Assembly: GCF_010731655.1 (NCBI RefSeq)
Contig: NZ_AP022619.1
Span: 2,170,001 to 2,234,000, forward strand
DNA from: Mycobacterium paraseoulense
Lineage (GTDB): Bacteria; Actinomycetota; Actinomycetes; Mycobacteriales; Mycobacteriaceae
Length of the DNA: 64,000 nucleotides
Direction: 5' to 3'
The position numbers were made by a program, and so were the translations under genes. Positions 33,374 to 41,389 of the stretch are shown here, in pieces (the first letter of the stretch is position 1; every line of letters starts with the position of its first letter). The notes beneath the pieces were generated by a model. It had not been told where the DNA came from, ran no database searches, and saw only the letters and a list, made by a program, of their open reading frames with translations.

Positions 33374-34993
33374 ATGCCCTTTCCGACGATCTTGCCGACG
33401 ATCCCGGCACTGGTGAGGTTTTGTGCCGCGCGTTTCGGCGACAGGCAGTTCCTCATCGCGGACGGGCGAAGCTTGTCCTACGCCGATCTCGACCGGCGTT
33501 CGGCCGCACTGGCCGCGGCCCTGCTGGCGCAGGGCATCGGCAAGGGTGACCATGTCGGAATCCTGATGCCCAACGGCATCGACTGGGCCCTGGCGTGGTT
33601 TGCCACCACCCGCATCGGCGCGGTCGCCGTTCCACTCAACACGTTCTACAAGGCCTCCGAACTGGCATGGACCGCCCGACATGCGGACCTGAACGCCATC
33701 TTGGCGTGCTCACGGTTTCGCAATCACGACTTTTTGACCCGGCTGGAAGATGCGCTGCCGGGTCTCGCGGGTCAGGACCGGCCGGGCCGCATCATGGTGC
33801 GCAAGGCCCCGTTCCTGCGGACCGTTGCCGTGTGGGGACCGTCCGATCGGGCTTGGACAACGCGGATCAACGCCGGCGACGCGCTGCAGGCCGCCGACGC
33901 CGACTTCCTCGTCGATGTGGAATCGTGCGTGACTCCGGCCGACGAGGCGGTGATCATTTACACCTCAGGCAGCACCGGTGACCCGAAGGGTCCGGTGCAC
34001 ACCCAGGGAACGATAGTCCGCCACACCTACAACCTCACGTTCATGTACGGCGTCACCCAAGACGACGTGATGTTCACCGCCATGCCCTTCTTCTGGGTGG
34101 GAGGACTGATCACCGGATTGCTCGCGGTGATCCACCACGGCGCGACCCTGGTCACCCAGCCGGCGTTCGACGCCGGGGAGGCCTTGGAGCTGATGGAGCG
34201 CCACCGCGCGACGATCGCATTGGGTTGGCCCCAGCAAGGGAAAACACTGGCCCAGCATCCCGAATTCGCCTCACACGATCTCAGTTCGGTTAAGCGCACC
34301 AGCATGCCCGCCATGGTCTCGCCGCAGCGTCAGCCCAAGGGCTCGAGCGGCCTGGGAATGACAGAGCTGTGCGGCAATCACCTCGGCGTTGACCCGTATT
34401 TGCCGCAACCGCCGGATCGGTCCGAAACCGGCGGCCTGCCGATCGAAGGGTTACACCATCTGCTGGTCGACACCGACACGGGACAGCCGGCGCCCAATGG
34501 CACGCCCGGCGAAATATGGGTGCGCGGATACTCGTTGATGCAACGCTTGCACAAGTGCGAGCGCGAGGACGTGTTCACGCCCGACGGCTACTACCGAACG
34601 GGCGACTGCGGCATCGAGTACGACGACGGCTGGATCCGGTTCACCGGACGGTTGGGCGATCTGATCAAGACCGGTGGTGGCACAAACGTCACCCCCAGCG
34701 AAGTTGAATTGGCACTAGCCGACTGCGACGGCGTGCTCGAGGCATACGTGGTCGGCGCCGAGAGCACTGAGCACGGAACGGTGGTCGCAGCGGCGGTGGT
34801 GCCCCGCGGTGAATCGGCGCTCGACGCCGAGTCTTTGCGGGCGCAGCTGCGCGATCGGCTGTCGGCGTACAAGGTCCCCAAGCACATCTGGGTCACCGCC
34901 AAGCGAGAACTTCCGTTCACCGCGACCGGTAAAGTCAAGAAGTCGGAGCTGGCGCAGCGACTCAGCGAACAGTTGCGCTCGACTACGGGCTGA
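33374..34993 (+). CDS. AMP-dependent acyl-CoA ligase
   Basis: 539 residues. Motifs in order: IIYTSGSTGDPKGPVHTQG (P-loop, about 196), GLGMTELCGNHLG, YRTGDCGIEYDDGWIRFTGRLGDLIKTGGGTNVTPSEVE (hinge and A8), and the lysine in PFTATGKVKKSEL close to the end. It is typical of cyclohexanecarboxylate/medium-chain CoA ligases of the ANL family. ATG 33374 (MPFPTILPTIP) has GGAAAGG upstream; a frame from 33326 would run through the operator. Its 3' end overlaps the convergent VOC gene by 11 bases. Confidence 0.9.
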   Translation: MPFPTILPTIPALVRFCAARFGDRQFLIADGRSLSYADLDRRSAALAAALLAQGIGKGDHVGILMPNGIDWALAWFATTRIGAVAVPLNTFYKASELAWTARHADLNAILACSRFRNHDFLTRLEDALPGLAGQDRPGRIMVRKAPFLRTVAVWGPSDRAWTTRINAGDALQAADADFLVDVESCVTPADEAVIIYTSGSTGDPKGPVHTQGTIVRHTYNLTFMYGVTQDDVMFTAMPFFWVGGLITGLLAVIHHGATLVTQPAFDAGEALELMERHRATIALGWPQQGKTLAQHPEFASHDLSSVKRTSMPAMVSPQRQPKGSSGLGMTELCGNHLGVDPYLPQPPDRSETGGLPIEGLHHLLVDTDTGQPAPNGTPGEIWVRGYSLMQRLHKCEREDVFTPDGYYRTGDCGIEYDDGWIRFTGRLGDLIKTGGGTNVTPSEVELALADCDGVLEAYVVGAESTEHGTVVAAAVVPRGESALDAESLRAQLRDRLSAYKVPKHIWVTAKRELPFTATGKVKKSELAQRLSEQLRSTTG

Positions 34994-35423
34994 CCGGTTG
35001 CCCGTCGGGCATATTCGTGGTCATCAGGGTCAAGGGGATGCCGAATAACGGCTCCAATTTGACTTCGCTGAGTTCGAATCCGTCGCCTTCGTGCCGCTGC
35101 CGGAAGTCGGACTTCACGCCGTACCTTGCGGCGATGTCCTCGCCCGCAGCACAATCCGCCGTGCGTACGATGACGGAGAACAGACCGTCGCCGTTGCGCG
35201 CGAGGAAGTCCGCCGCGGTACCGGCATCCGTTGGTGCCGTGGCGGTCGGGGCGATGAGCTCGAACCCGCGGTCCCAGTCGAGGCGAACCTGCAGACCAAG
35301 GTGCTCTAACTCGAAAGCCTGGAACTGAAAGCCCAAAGCGCTCAGGTAATCGGCAGCGCGGTCGAGGCGCTCAAGGGCGACGGCGAACACAACGTGGTGC
35401 AACTGCGGCAGCTGGGGTGACAT
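34983..35423 (-). CDS. VOC-superfamily (glyoxalase-like) protein
   Basis: 146 residues. It opens LPQLHHVVFAVALERLDRAADYLSALGFQFQAFELEHLGLQVRLDWDRGFELIAP, a beta-alpha-beta-beta-beta module with the first metal-ligand His (HH) and a late Glu (FELIAP). The second module is partial (GDGLFSVIVRTADC, GFELSEVKLEP). Such proteins are extradiol-type dioxygenases, epimerases or lyases; the function is unassigned. It diverges from the SDR at 35535 and converges with the ligase. Confidence 0.8.
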   Translation of the reverse strand: MSPQLPQLHHVVFAVALERLDRAADYLSALGFQFQAFELEHLGLQVRLDWDRGFELIAPTATAPTDAGTAADFLARNGDGLFSVIVRTADCAAGEDIAARYGVKSDFRQRHEGDGFELSEVKLEPLFGIPLTLMTTNMPDGQPVSP

Positions 35424-35459
35424 GCCAAAGACTCTACGAGCGAATAAAGAGAGATTTCA

Positions 35460-35481
35460 ATTTCCGGAAATATCGATTCTC
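35460..35481. promoter_or_regulatory. Divergent promoter: ATTTCCGGAAAT palindrome and GGAAAT-ATCG-ATTCTC
   Basis: A perfect 12-bp palindrome (35460-35471) overlaps a degenerate 6-4-6 element (35466-35481) between the VOC and SDR genes. The ATTCTC half-site is exact and the left half differs at two positions. Confidence 0.4.
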
Positions 35482-35534
35482 GTTGCGGTAGATTCGCGGC
35501 TGCACACCCACACGTCCTGGCGGAGAGGCGCTTT

Positions 35535-36323
35535 GTGGCACTCGAGCAGTTCAACCTAGAGGGTCAGGTCGCAATTGTCACCGGCGCCGGGCGCGGCGTC
35601 GGCGAGGGTATCGCCAAGGTCCTTGCGGAAGCGGGCGCCACGGTGGTCGGTACGGCGCGTACGACGTCCGAGGTGGAGCGGACGATCACGGACATCGAAG
35701 AATCGGGCGGCAGAGGACTCGCAATCACCGCCGACGCGCTACAACGCTCCGACAGCGAGCGCGTGGTCCAGACCGCGATCGACAAGTTCGGCCGCATCGA
35801 CATCCTGGTCAACAACGTCGGTTTCGCAACTTACGGCCCATTTCTGGGCCTGACCGACGACAACCTCCGGCAGACCTTCGATTATTGCGTCACTTCCGCT
35901 TTCATCATGAGCCAGTTGGTCGTGCCGCACATGCTGGCGGTGGGCCGGGGCTCGATCGTGAACATCTCGTCAGGAGCGGGCCGATTCGGGATCCGGGGAT
36001 TACTGCCCTATTCCGTGGCCAAGGGTGGACTCGAAGCCCTGACCCGCGCCATGGCCCAGGAGCTCGCCCCCAAGGTCCGCGTCAATGCGATCGCCCTGGG
36101 CGCATTCATGACGACTGGGCTGCAGTCCAGCTTCGACCTGATGCCCGGCTCCGAAGAGAAGCTGAAGGAGCTGACGCCGCTGCATCGTATCGGTGACGTC
36201 GCGGACCTCGGCCGGCTGACGTTGTACCTGTGCACCCGCGATTGCTACGCGACGAACTCGACCTTCATTGTCGACGGCGGCCTCCAGGGGCCGAATTCCT
36301 CTCTGCCCATCCCCGATCTGTAG
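35535..36323 (+). CDS. Short-chain dehydrogenase/reductase
   Basis: A classical SDR of 262 residues: AIVTGAGRGVGEGIAKVLAEAGA (about 12-34), ILVNNVGFATYG, the catalytic set in IVNISSGAGRFGIRGLLPYSVAKGG (Ser-Tyr-Lys, about 139-163), and the C-terminal FIVDGGLQGP. The GTG start at 35535 is consistent with the N-terminal strand. It probably oxidises or reduces a ring or side-chain hydroxyl. It is followed by a DapB-like gene after 30 bases on the same strand, a pairing repeated at 43143/43989. Confidence 0.9.
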   Translation: MALEQFNLEGQVAIVTGAGRGVGEGIAKVLAEAGATVVGTARTTSEVERTITDIEESGGRGLAITADALQRSDSERVVQTAIDKFGRIDILVNNVGFATYGPFLGLTDDNLRQTFDYCVTSAFIMSQLVVPHMLAVGRGSIVNISSGAGRFGIRGLLPYSVAKGGLEALTRAMAQELAPKVRVNAIALGAFMTTGLQSSFDLMPGSEEKLKELTPLHRIGDVADLGRLTLYLCTRDCYATNSTFIVDGGLQGPNSSLPIPDL

Positions 36324-36353
36324 CCAGAGGCACCCGACAAAGGAGTAACCAGC

Positions 36354-37433
36354 ATGGCAGAGAAGGTTTTACGCGTCGCCGTAATATCGACGGGCGGGGT
36401 CGGAAGCATCGCGTTGCGGGCCATCCACCGACGTGCACACCTCGATCTGGTCGGTGTATGGGTGCACAGCCCCGAAAAGACGGGTCGCGATGCCGGCGAC
36501 GTTGTCGGGCTGGGCCCTATCGGTGTGACGACCACCGCCGATCTGGACGACATCATCAAGCTCAAGCCCGACTGCGTCGTCTACGCGGCCGCGAGCGAAG
36601 AAATGGATGCGGCCGCGGTTCGCGACTATGTCCGATTTCTGAAAGCCGGCATCAATGTGGTCACCACCAACACACCGGGAATGATGTTTCCGGACAGATG
36701 GATCCCCGACCTGGCCGACCAGGTGCGTGGTGCGGCGCTGGCCGGTGGAGCCACGATATACACCTCGGGTATCGAACCGGGGTTCGCGGGCGATCAGTTC
36801 GCGGTGTTGCTGTCGACCTTATCCAACACCATCCGCACCGTCCGGGCACAAGAGATCTTCGACTACTCGGCCTATCCCAACGAGTACCTGATGTTCGACG
36901 CCATGGGCTTCGGCCGCCCGCTCGACTTCACGCCGCTGCTCGAGCTGGAAGGTGCACAACAGTTTGCCTGGGGACCACCGATCGGTCTGGTGGCGCGCGC
37001 ATTAGGGGTTGAGCTCGACGAGGTCACCGAGAGCTACGAGCGCGTGATCACCCCGCGTGATCTGCACGTGGCATGTGGATTGATCCCGGCAGGCACGTGT
37101 GGCGCGGTGCGGGCCGAGACCACTGGAATCGTCAACGGCCAACCTGTGATCACCATCGAACACATCAACCGCATGGCGCCCGATCTGGCACCCGAGTGGG
37201 CGTCGGCACCGCACGGCACCTACCGCATCGTCATCGAGGGCGAGCCCCACATCCACTGCGATCTTCGGTTCGGTACCGAACCGACCGCTCAGTCAGCGAA
37301 CGACGATGCGATGGAGGCGACGGCGATGCGGGTGGTCAACGCCATCCCTTACGTCATCGATGCGGCACCGGGCATCGCGACGTCGTTGGACCTGCCGATC
37401 ACCGCGCCGCGCAACGCGGTGGATGTGAGCTAA
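36354..37433 (+). CDS. DapB/2,4-diaminopentanoate dehydrogenase-like oxidoreductase
   Basis: 359 residues with VAVISTGGVGSIALRAIHRRAHLDLVGVWVHSPEKTGRDAGDVVGLGPIGV (Rossmann, about 7-55), KAGINVVTTNTPGMMFP, YTSGIEPGFAGDQFAVLLSTLSNTIRTVRAQEIFDYSAY, then the C-terminal domain with MAPDLAPEWASAPHGTYRIVIEGEPHIHCDL and NAIPYVIDAAPGI. The ATG has AAAGGAG upstream. It ends 4 bases into the convergent SDR at 37430. The PEWxxxxxGxYxxxIEGxP block is shared with the members at 46094 and 43989, which groups them. Confidence 0.85.
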   Translation: MAEKVLRVAVISTGGVGSIALRAIHRRAHLDLVGVWVHSPEKTGRDAGDVVGLGPIGVTTTADLDDIIKLKPDCVVYAAASEEMDAAAVRDYVRFLKAGINVVTTNTPGMMFPDRWIPDLADQVRGAALAGGATIYTSGIEPGFAGDQFAVLLSTLSNTIRTVRAQEIFDYSAYPNEYLMFDAMGFGRPLDFTPLLELEGAQQFAWGPPIGLVARALGVELDEVTESYERVITPRDLHVACGLIPAGTCGAVRAETTGIVNGQPVITIEHINRMAPDLAPEWASAPHGTYRIVIEGEPHIHCDLRFGTEPTAQSANDDAMEATAMRVVNAIPYVIDAAPGIATSLDLPITAPRNAVDVS

Positions 37434-38212
37434 ACGGTGAACATCGGGCCGCGGGGAGCGCCCCTTACCTCGTTGCCGCCGTCGATCGCAAAGCTCTGCC
37501 CCGTCATCCAACTCGACTCAGGTCCTGCCAGGTAACGGACGCCCGGGGCGATATCGTCAGACACCCCGAGGCGGCCCAACGGGACGCGTTCGAGGAAGCT
37601 GCTGGTCAGCTCTTCCAGGTGGATGTAGCCCTGGGTGGTGGCCGCCTCGGTCAGGCCCGGCCGGACGGCGTTGACACGAATTCCCTTGGGTCCCAATTCC
37701 GATGCAGCGACCCGGATCATCATCTCGAGTGCGGCCTTGCCCGCCGAGTAGTGCCCCAGACCCTCCATCGGGATCTTCGACGACGTCGAGGAGATGAACA
37801 CGATCGACCCACCGTTCGTCATCAGCGGTGCCGAGTAGCGCAGCGCCAAAAAGTTCGACCGCAGATTGCCCATCACGAAGTTGGTGAAGGTCTCGAGATC
37901 GAGCCCAGTCAGTGGTCCGGTGCCGCCGGTGGCCACAGTGCCCACGATGATGTCCAGCCGGCCTTTGACGTCGTAGGCCGCCTGCGCGGCGCTCGCGACG
38001 GTGGCTTCGTCTTCCGGATCGCCCTGCTGTAGCACAATTTCGGCCTGCGGAACGACGGCGAGGATGCCGTCTCGTGTCGCGTCAAGGCGCTTGGTCGATC
38101 TGCCGAGGAGATACAGCGCGGCGCCATCCGCGGCTAGGAGTCGGGCACTCGCTTGCGCGATCCCCGCCGATGCACCCAGGATGAACGCGGTCTGACCATC
38201 GAGTACTCCCAT
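37430..38212 (-). CDS. Short-chain dehydrogenase/reductase
   Basis: 260 residues: AFILGASAGIAQASARLLAADGA (the cofactor loop with Gly-Ala-Ser), GRLDIIVGTVATGG replacing the usual NNAG, the catalytic site in IVFISSTSSKIPMEGLGHYSAGKAALE (about 138-164), and FAIDGGNEVRG at the end. The altered NNAG region suggests a divergent active-site wall but the Ser-Tyr-Lys set is intact. It faces the SDR at 38347 across a 134-base region with two operator-like elements. Confidence 0.88.
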   Translation of the reverse strand: MGVLDGQTAFILGASAGIAQASARLLAADGAALYLLGRSTKRLDATRDGILAVVPQAEIVLQQGDPEDEATVASAAQAAYDVKGRLDIIVGTVATGGTGPLTGLDLETFTNFVMGNLRSNFLALRYSAPLMTNGGSIVFISSTSSKIPMEGLGHYSAGKAALEMMIRVAASELGPKGIRVNAVRPGLTEAATTQGYIHLEELTSSFLERVPLGRLGVSDDIAPGVRYLAGPESSWMTGQSFAIDGGNEVRGAPRGPMFTV

Positions 38213-38278
38213 GCGACCTTTCCCTCTTCGTCCAGCCCGTAGCGCGAGCAGGCGACTAAGGCGCCGACATTACCACCC

Positions 38279-38317
38279 CAGAACAGTCGTTCTCAGAAAA
38301 CGATAGATATTGTTCTC
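38279..38317. promoter_or_regulatory. Two 6-4-6 elements: CAGAAC-AGTC-GTTCTC and GATAGA-TATT-GTTCTC
   Basis: These are tandem same-direction elements (38279-38294 and 38302-38317), 23 bases apart, in the divergent gap of two SDR genes. Each has an exact GTTCTC half; the left halves match at five and about three positions. Confidence 0.5.
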
Positions 38318-38346
38318 AGTGGCCAGGCGTGGTGTAGCGTACCGGT

Positions 38347-39168
38347 GTGGCCAGCATGACCGGCAAGGTTGTACTTATCACCGGTGCCGCCCGCGGTCAG
38401 GGCCGAGCGCACGCCGCGAGGTTGAGCGCCGACGGCGCCGACACCATCCTCGTCGACATCGCCGGCCCGCTGCCGCCAAGCGTCCCCTACGACTCGGCCA
38501 CTCCCGAGGATCTGGCGCAAACTGCCGACCTTGTGGTGGCAAACGACAGGCGCGCCGTCACGGCGATAGTCGACACCCGTGACCATGACGCCCTCTGCGC
38601 CGCCGTCGACAAGGCTGTTGCCGAACTCGGCAGACTCGACGTGATCGTCGCCAATGCCGGCATATGTTGTCCGGCTCCCTGGGACCGGGTCTCCCCCAGC
38701 GATTTTCAGGACACCATCAACATCAACCTGGTCGGGACCTGGAACACGGTCATGGCCGGCGCGAAGCACATCATCGCCGGTGGACGTGGCGGATCGATCA
38801 TTCTGATCGGATCGGTGGCGGGGGTAAAGATGGAGCCCTTCATGGTGGCCTATACGGCGAGCAAACACGGCGTCACAGGGCTCGCCAAATCCTTCGCCGT
38901 CGAACTCGGCCGCTACGACATCCGGGTGAACAGCCTCCATCCCGGATCGGTCGCGACACCCATGGGTAGCGGGCGGATGATCGAAGCGATGCAGGAGGCG
39001 GCGGAGTCCTATTCGCATCCTCAGTACGGCTTCAGCAAGCAACTCATCCCCAACGCGGTGACGATGCCGGAGGATGTCGCCAACGCCGTTGCGTGGCTGG
39101 CCTCAGACGAGTCGAGGTTCGTCACGGCCGCGGCGATTTCCGTCGATGTCGGCGTCGCTCAGGCTTAG
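38347..39168 (+). CDS. Mycofactocin-coupled-type SDR
   Basis: 273 residues. It opens GKVVLITGAARGQGRAHAARLSADGADTILVDIAGPLPPSVPYDSATPEDLAQTADLVVANDRRAV. The long insert after the second strand (LPPSVPYDSATPEDLAQT, about 40-60) is the hallmark of the mycofactocin-associated SDR family, which keeps its NAD bound and passes electrons to the redox peptide mycofactocin. The catalytic site is ILIGSVAGVKMEPFMVAYTASKHG. GTG 38347 or ATG 38356 may start it. No mycofactocin genes are in the window. Its last 66 bases overlap the convergent hydrolase gene. Confidence 0.88.
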   Translation: MASMTGKVVLITGAARGQGRAHAARLSADGADTILVDIAGPLPPSVPYDSATPEDLAQTADLVVANDRRAVTAIVDTRDHDALCAAVDKAVAELGRLDVIVANAGICCPAPWDRVSPSDFQDTININLVGTWNTVMAGAKHIIAGGRGGSIILIGSVAGVKMEPFMVAYTASKHGVTGLAKSFAVELGRYDIRVNSLHPGSVATPMGSGRMIEAMQEAAESYSHPQYGFSKQLIPNAVTMPEDVANAVAWLASDESRFVTAAAISVDVGVAQA

Positions 39169-39864
39169 CAGGACGGCGCTCAGTTCGGCCGGTCGGGCGA
39201 AAAACGGCGAGTGTCCGCCGTCTAACTCAATGACCCGGGCGCCGATGCGGCCGGCCGCATTGCGCCGGGCCCAGGACTCTCCCACCGCGCGGTCGTCGCG
39301 CATGAGCACGTAGGTCGAGGGCGTGTCGGGCCAGCGGTCGATCGGGCATCGTTCGGTGAACACGGTGAAGGATTGGTGTCGCAGTTCTTCGAAAGCCCGG
39401 CGCGCCAGGGATTCCGGGCAATCATGGTAAAACCCATCCCGCACCGACTCCCAGCCGAGACCGAACGGTCCGGAACCGTGTTCTGTCGGCTCCGGAAAGG
39501 CGATCGCATCGGGATTGGCGGCCAGATGGTCGGCGAACGACTGTCCGGGCACGGGCAGGAGGCCGCCGACGAAGACCAGACGTCGCACCGGGTGCAGCGT
39601 GGCGACGACGGGCGCACACAGGCCGGAGAGTGAGTGCGCCACAACGACGACATCCTCGACGAATTGGGCGGACGCGCACCCGACCCGGGCCCCCTCGATC
39701 GCATCGATCGCCACGCGCGCCCATTCCAGCGCACCCGCCGAGTCGGTGTCGACCGGCAAATCCGGCGCCACCACACGATGACCTCGCCGCGCGAGTTCCA
39801 CGGCAACCGAGTCCCAGCACGAGCCGTAGTGCAGCCCCCCGTGCAGCAGGGCGAACAGCGTCAT
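39103..39864 (-). CDS. Alpha/beta hydrolase
   Basis: 253 residues starting MTLFALLHGGLHYGSCWDSVAVELARRGHRVVAPDLPVD (oxyanion strand HGG). The nucleophile elbow is VVVAHSLSGLCAPV (H-S-x-S-G, about 71-78) and the base/acid end is VIELDGGHSPFFARPAEL. Such salicylate-esterase-like proteins cleave esters, thioesters or C-C bonds. ATG 39864 overlaps the stop of the collapsed DapB-like frame (39861) as ATGA, so it is still translationally coupled to it. It is the last gene of the AveC-headed minus operon. Confidence 0.85.
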   Translation of the reverse strand: MTLFALLHGGLHYGSCWDSVAVELARRGHRVVAPDLPVDTDSAGALEWARVAIDAIEGARVGCASAQFVEDVVVVAHSLSGLCAPVVATLHPVRRLVFVGGLLPVPGQSFADHLAANPDAIAFPEPTEHGSGPFGLGWESVRDGFYHDCPESLARRAFEELRHQSFTVFTERCPIDRWPDTPSTYVLMRDDRAVGESWARRNAAGRIGARVIELDGGHSPFFARPAELSAVLLSLSDADIDGNRRGRDEPRLV

Positions 39865-40196
39865 CGTTGAATCCGCGAGAGCCGCGTGACGATCTCGGGC
39901 CCGGCCAGGGGCATATCCGCGATTGCGTCGTCTTCGCGACGGACCGCTGTCGCGCAGTGGGACACACAATCGGGTTTCAGCGCAATGACTTCCGCGATGA
40001 CGTTCGTCGCCACCACGCCAACATCTCCCAGTCCGCCGAGGCGGCCCGCGTCAGTTCCGACTTTGCTCGGCGTTGAGACATGTACCCCGATGAGATCCAG
40101 TGCAGGGTCCAAGATCGTGGCCCGCAGCGCCTCTGTGCCCGTGGGGCCCGTGCCGATGTGGACGACACGGTAGCGACCGACGGCATGATCAGTCAT
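39861..40196 (-). pseudogene. DapB-like gene with in-frame internal deletion
   Basis: A 111-residue frame. Residues 1-95 (YRVVHIGTGPTGTEALRAT, VHVSTPSKVGTDAG, CVSHCATAVRREDDAIAD) match the first 100 residues of the protein at 28258. The last 16 (PLAGPEIVTRLSRIQR) match its terminus (PLAGPAIVTRQSRTRP). About 240 codons in between are missing, and the join near 39911-39917 keeps the frame. A whole C-terminal catalytic domain is lost, so it should be inactive, although translation may help start the hydrolase gene. Confidence 0.85.
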
Positions 40197-40225
40197 CCCC
40201 GCTCCCTTCGGACGTCTGAGGTGGC

Positions 40226-41290
40226 TCACTTGTAGAAAGGCCCCGGTTTGCCCGCCTTCTCCAGATGCCCGTATGGGTCATAGACCTTGATATTCGGATA
40301 CGGGTTCTGCTCGTACGCAGGCTTGGACAGTCCCGCGGTCCGCAGCCCCGCCAGTATCACCAGCGGTACGGCGAAGGATACGAGGCCCACCGAGGCCGAC
40401 ACGAGGAGCCGTCGCGTCAGCGTCAGCTTGTCGCGGCCGGGTGGTGCCGGCAGCCGCCGGGCGATCCGGTTGATGAGCACCAGCTCGCCTGCCTGGTCCC
40501 GGACGCACATCACGGCGACCATCGCGAAGATGAACGAGTCATACACCGCCATGATGAGCGGGAAATGAATATGGCCGATCTGCAACGTCGGCCCGACCGC
40601 CTCGGTGTAGTAGAAGATGCCGAACCTCATCCAGGTGAACTGGACGACTCCGTTGAGAGGTAGGGCGATGACGAACGAGCCGACAAAGACCGCGGCAAGC
40701 CGATGGCGCGCCAGCCAACTCGTGGGCCGAATCAGGGGTTCGAGGAATCGATTGTGCAGCTGCAGAATCCCCAGGCCGGTCAGCAGGTAGTACGCGGCAT
40801 AACCCCCGAGGAACGACAGCGCGGGTTCGAGGTTCGGCGAGATGTTCACGTACGGCCATGACAGCGGGAAGTGCAACATCCGGGGGTCGAAGATCGCGAA
40901 CGTCGCCCAGTTGGCCAGCGGGTCCAGGGCGCCGGTGATCAGCCCCGCGAACGCGATCACCACCGTCCAATGCACGTCGTGTTGCCTCACCGAGAGCCAC
41001 ACCAGCGTGGCGATCAGCCCGATGGCCATCGGGACGGAGCTCAGGGCGACCACCAGCGGCCAGTCGTCGAACCCGAGGAACGGCGGATACGGTGCCGGCC
41101 CCGGGTGTGGGTTGGTGCTGCGCGGATCCCCGTGCGTACCCGATTGCATCGTCGCGACGGTCACGATCGCGAATACCACGTACCCGGCTATGAACAACGC
41201 CCATCCCGCGCGGGACAGCGGCGAAGAAACGCCGACCCGAACGGGCCGAGAGGACCCGGAATCGGGGCTGGTGTCCACGACGTCCGTCAT
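40226..41290 (-). CDS. AveC-family polytopic membrane protein
   Basis: 354 residues, integral membrane protein. Hydrophobic segments include AGWALFIAGYVVFAIVTVA, LVVALSSVPMAIGLIATLVWL, VVIAFAGLITGALDPLANWATFAIF, LSFLGGYAAYYLLTGLGILQL, LAAVFVGSFVIALPLNGVVQF, FPLIMAVYDSFIFAMVAVM and LVSASVGLVSFAVPLVILAGL, about seven in all. The WPYVNISPNLEPALSFLGGY and FTWMRFGIFYYTEAVG blocks fit the spirocyclase AveC family, named for the avermectin spiroketal protein. Start options are ATG 41290 or TTG 41314. It heads the operon AveC-(DapB remnant)-hydrolase. Its role in mycobacteria is unknown. Confidence 0.8.
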   Translation of the reverse strand: MTDVVDTSPDSGSSRPVRVGVSSPLSRAGWALFIAGYVVFAIVTVATMQSGTHGDPRSTNPHPGPAPYPPFLGFDDWPLVVALSSVPMAIGLIATLVWLSVRQHDVHWTVVIAFAGLITGALDPLANWATFAIFDPRMLHFPLSWPYVNISPNLEPALSFLGGYAAYYLLTGLGILQLHNRFLEPLIRPTSWLARHRLAAVFVGSFVIALPLNGVVQFTWMRFGIFYYTEAVGPTLQIGHIHFPLIMAVYDSFIFAMVAVMCVRDQAGELVLINRIARRLPAPPGRDKLTLTRRLLVSASVGLVSFAVPLVILAGLRTAGLSKPAYEQNPYPNIKVYDPYGHLEKAGKPGPFYK

Positions 41291-41334
41291 GCCAAACCCC
41301 GACGTTCCTTTCAACTTCTACAGCCCGGCCTCAT

Positions 41335-41350
41335 GAGAATATGCGTTATC
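41335..41350. promoter_or_regulatory. Operator-like repeat GAGAAT-ATGC-GTTATC
   Basis: A 6-4-6 element 21-45 bases upstream of the possible AveC starts on the minus strand, one mismatch from symmetric. On the minus strand it reads GATAAC-GCAT-ATTCTC, the same order as the site at 9202. Confidence 0.5.
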
Positions 41351-41389
41351 GACAGCGACAAAAAGACTTCGGGACGAGTTGATCCAACT

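Noticed and set aside
39103..39168. 66-base overlap of the convergent SDR and hydrolase genes as a possible wrong call
   Set aside because: Both termini keep family motifs up to the overlap (SDR: WLASDES...ISVDVG; hydrolase: GGHSPFFARPAEL), so a real 3'-3' overlap is more likely than a false gene.
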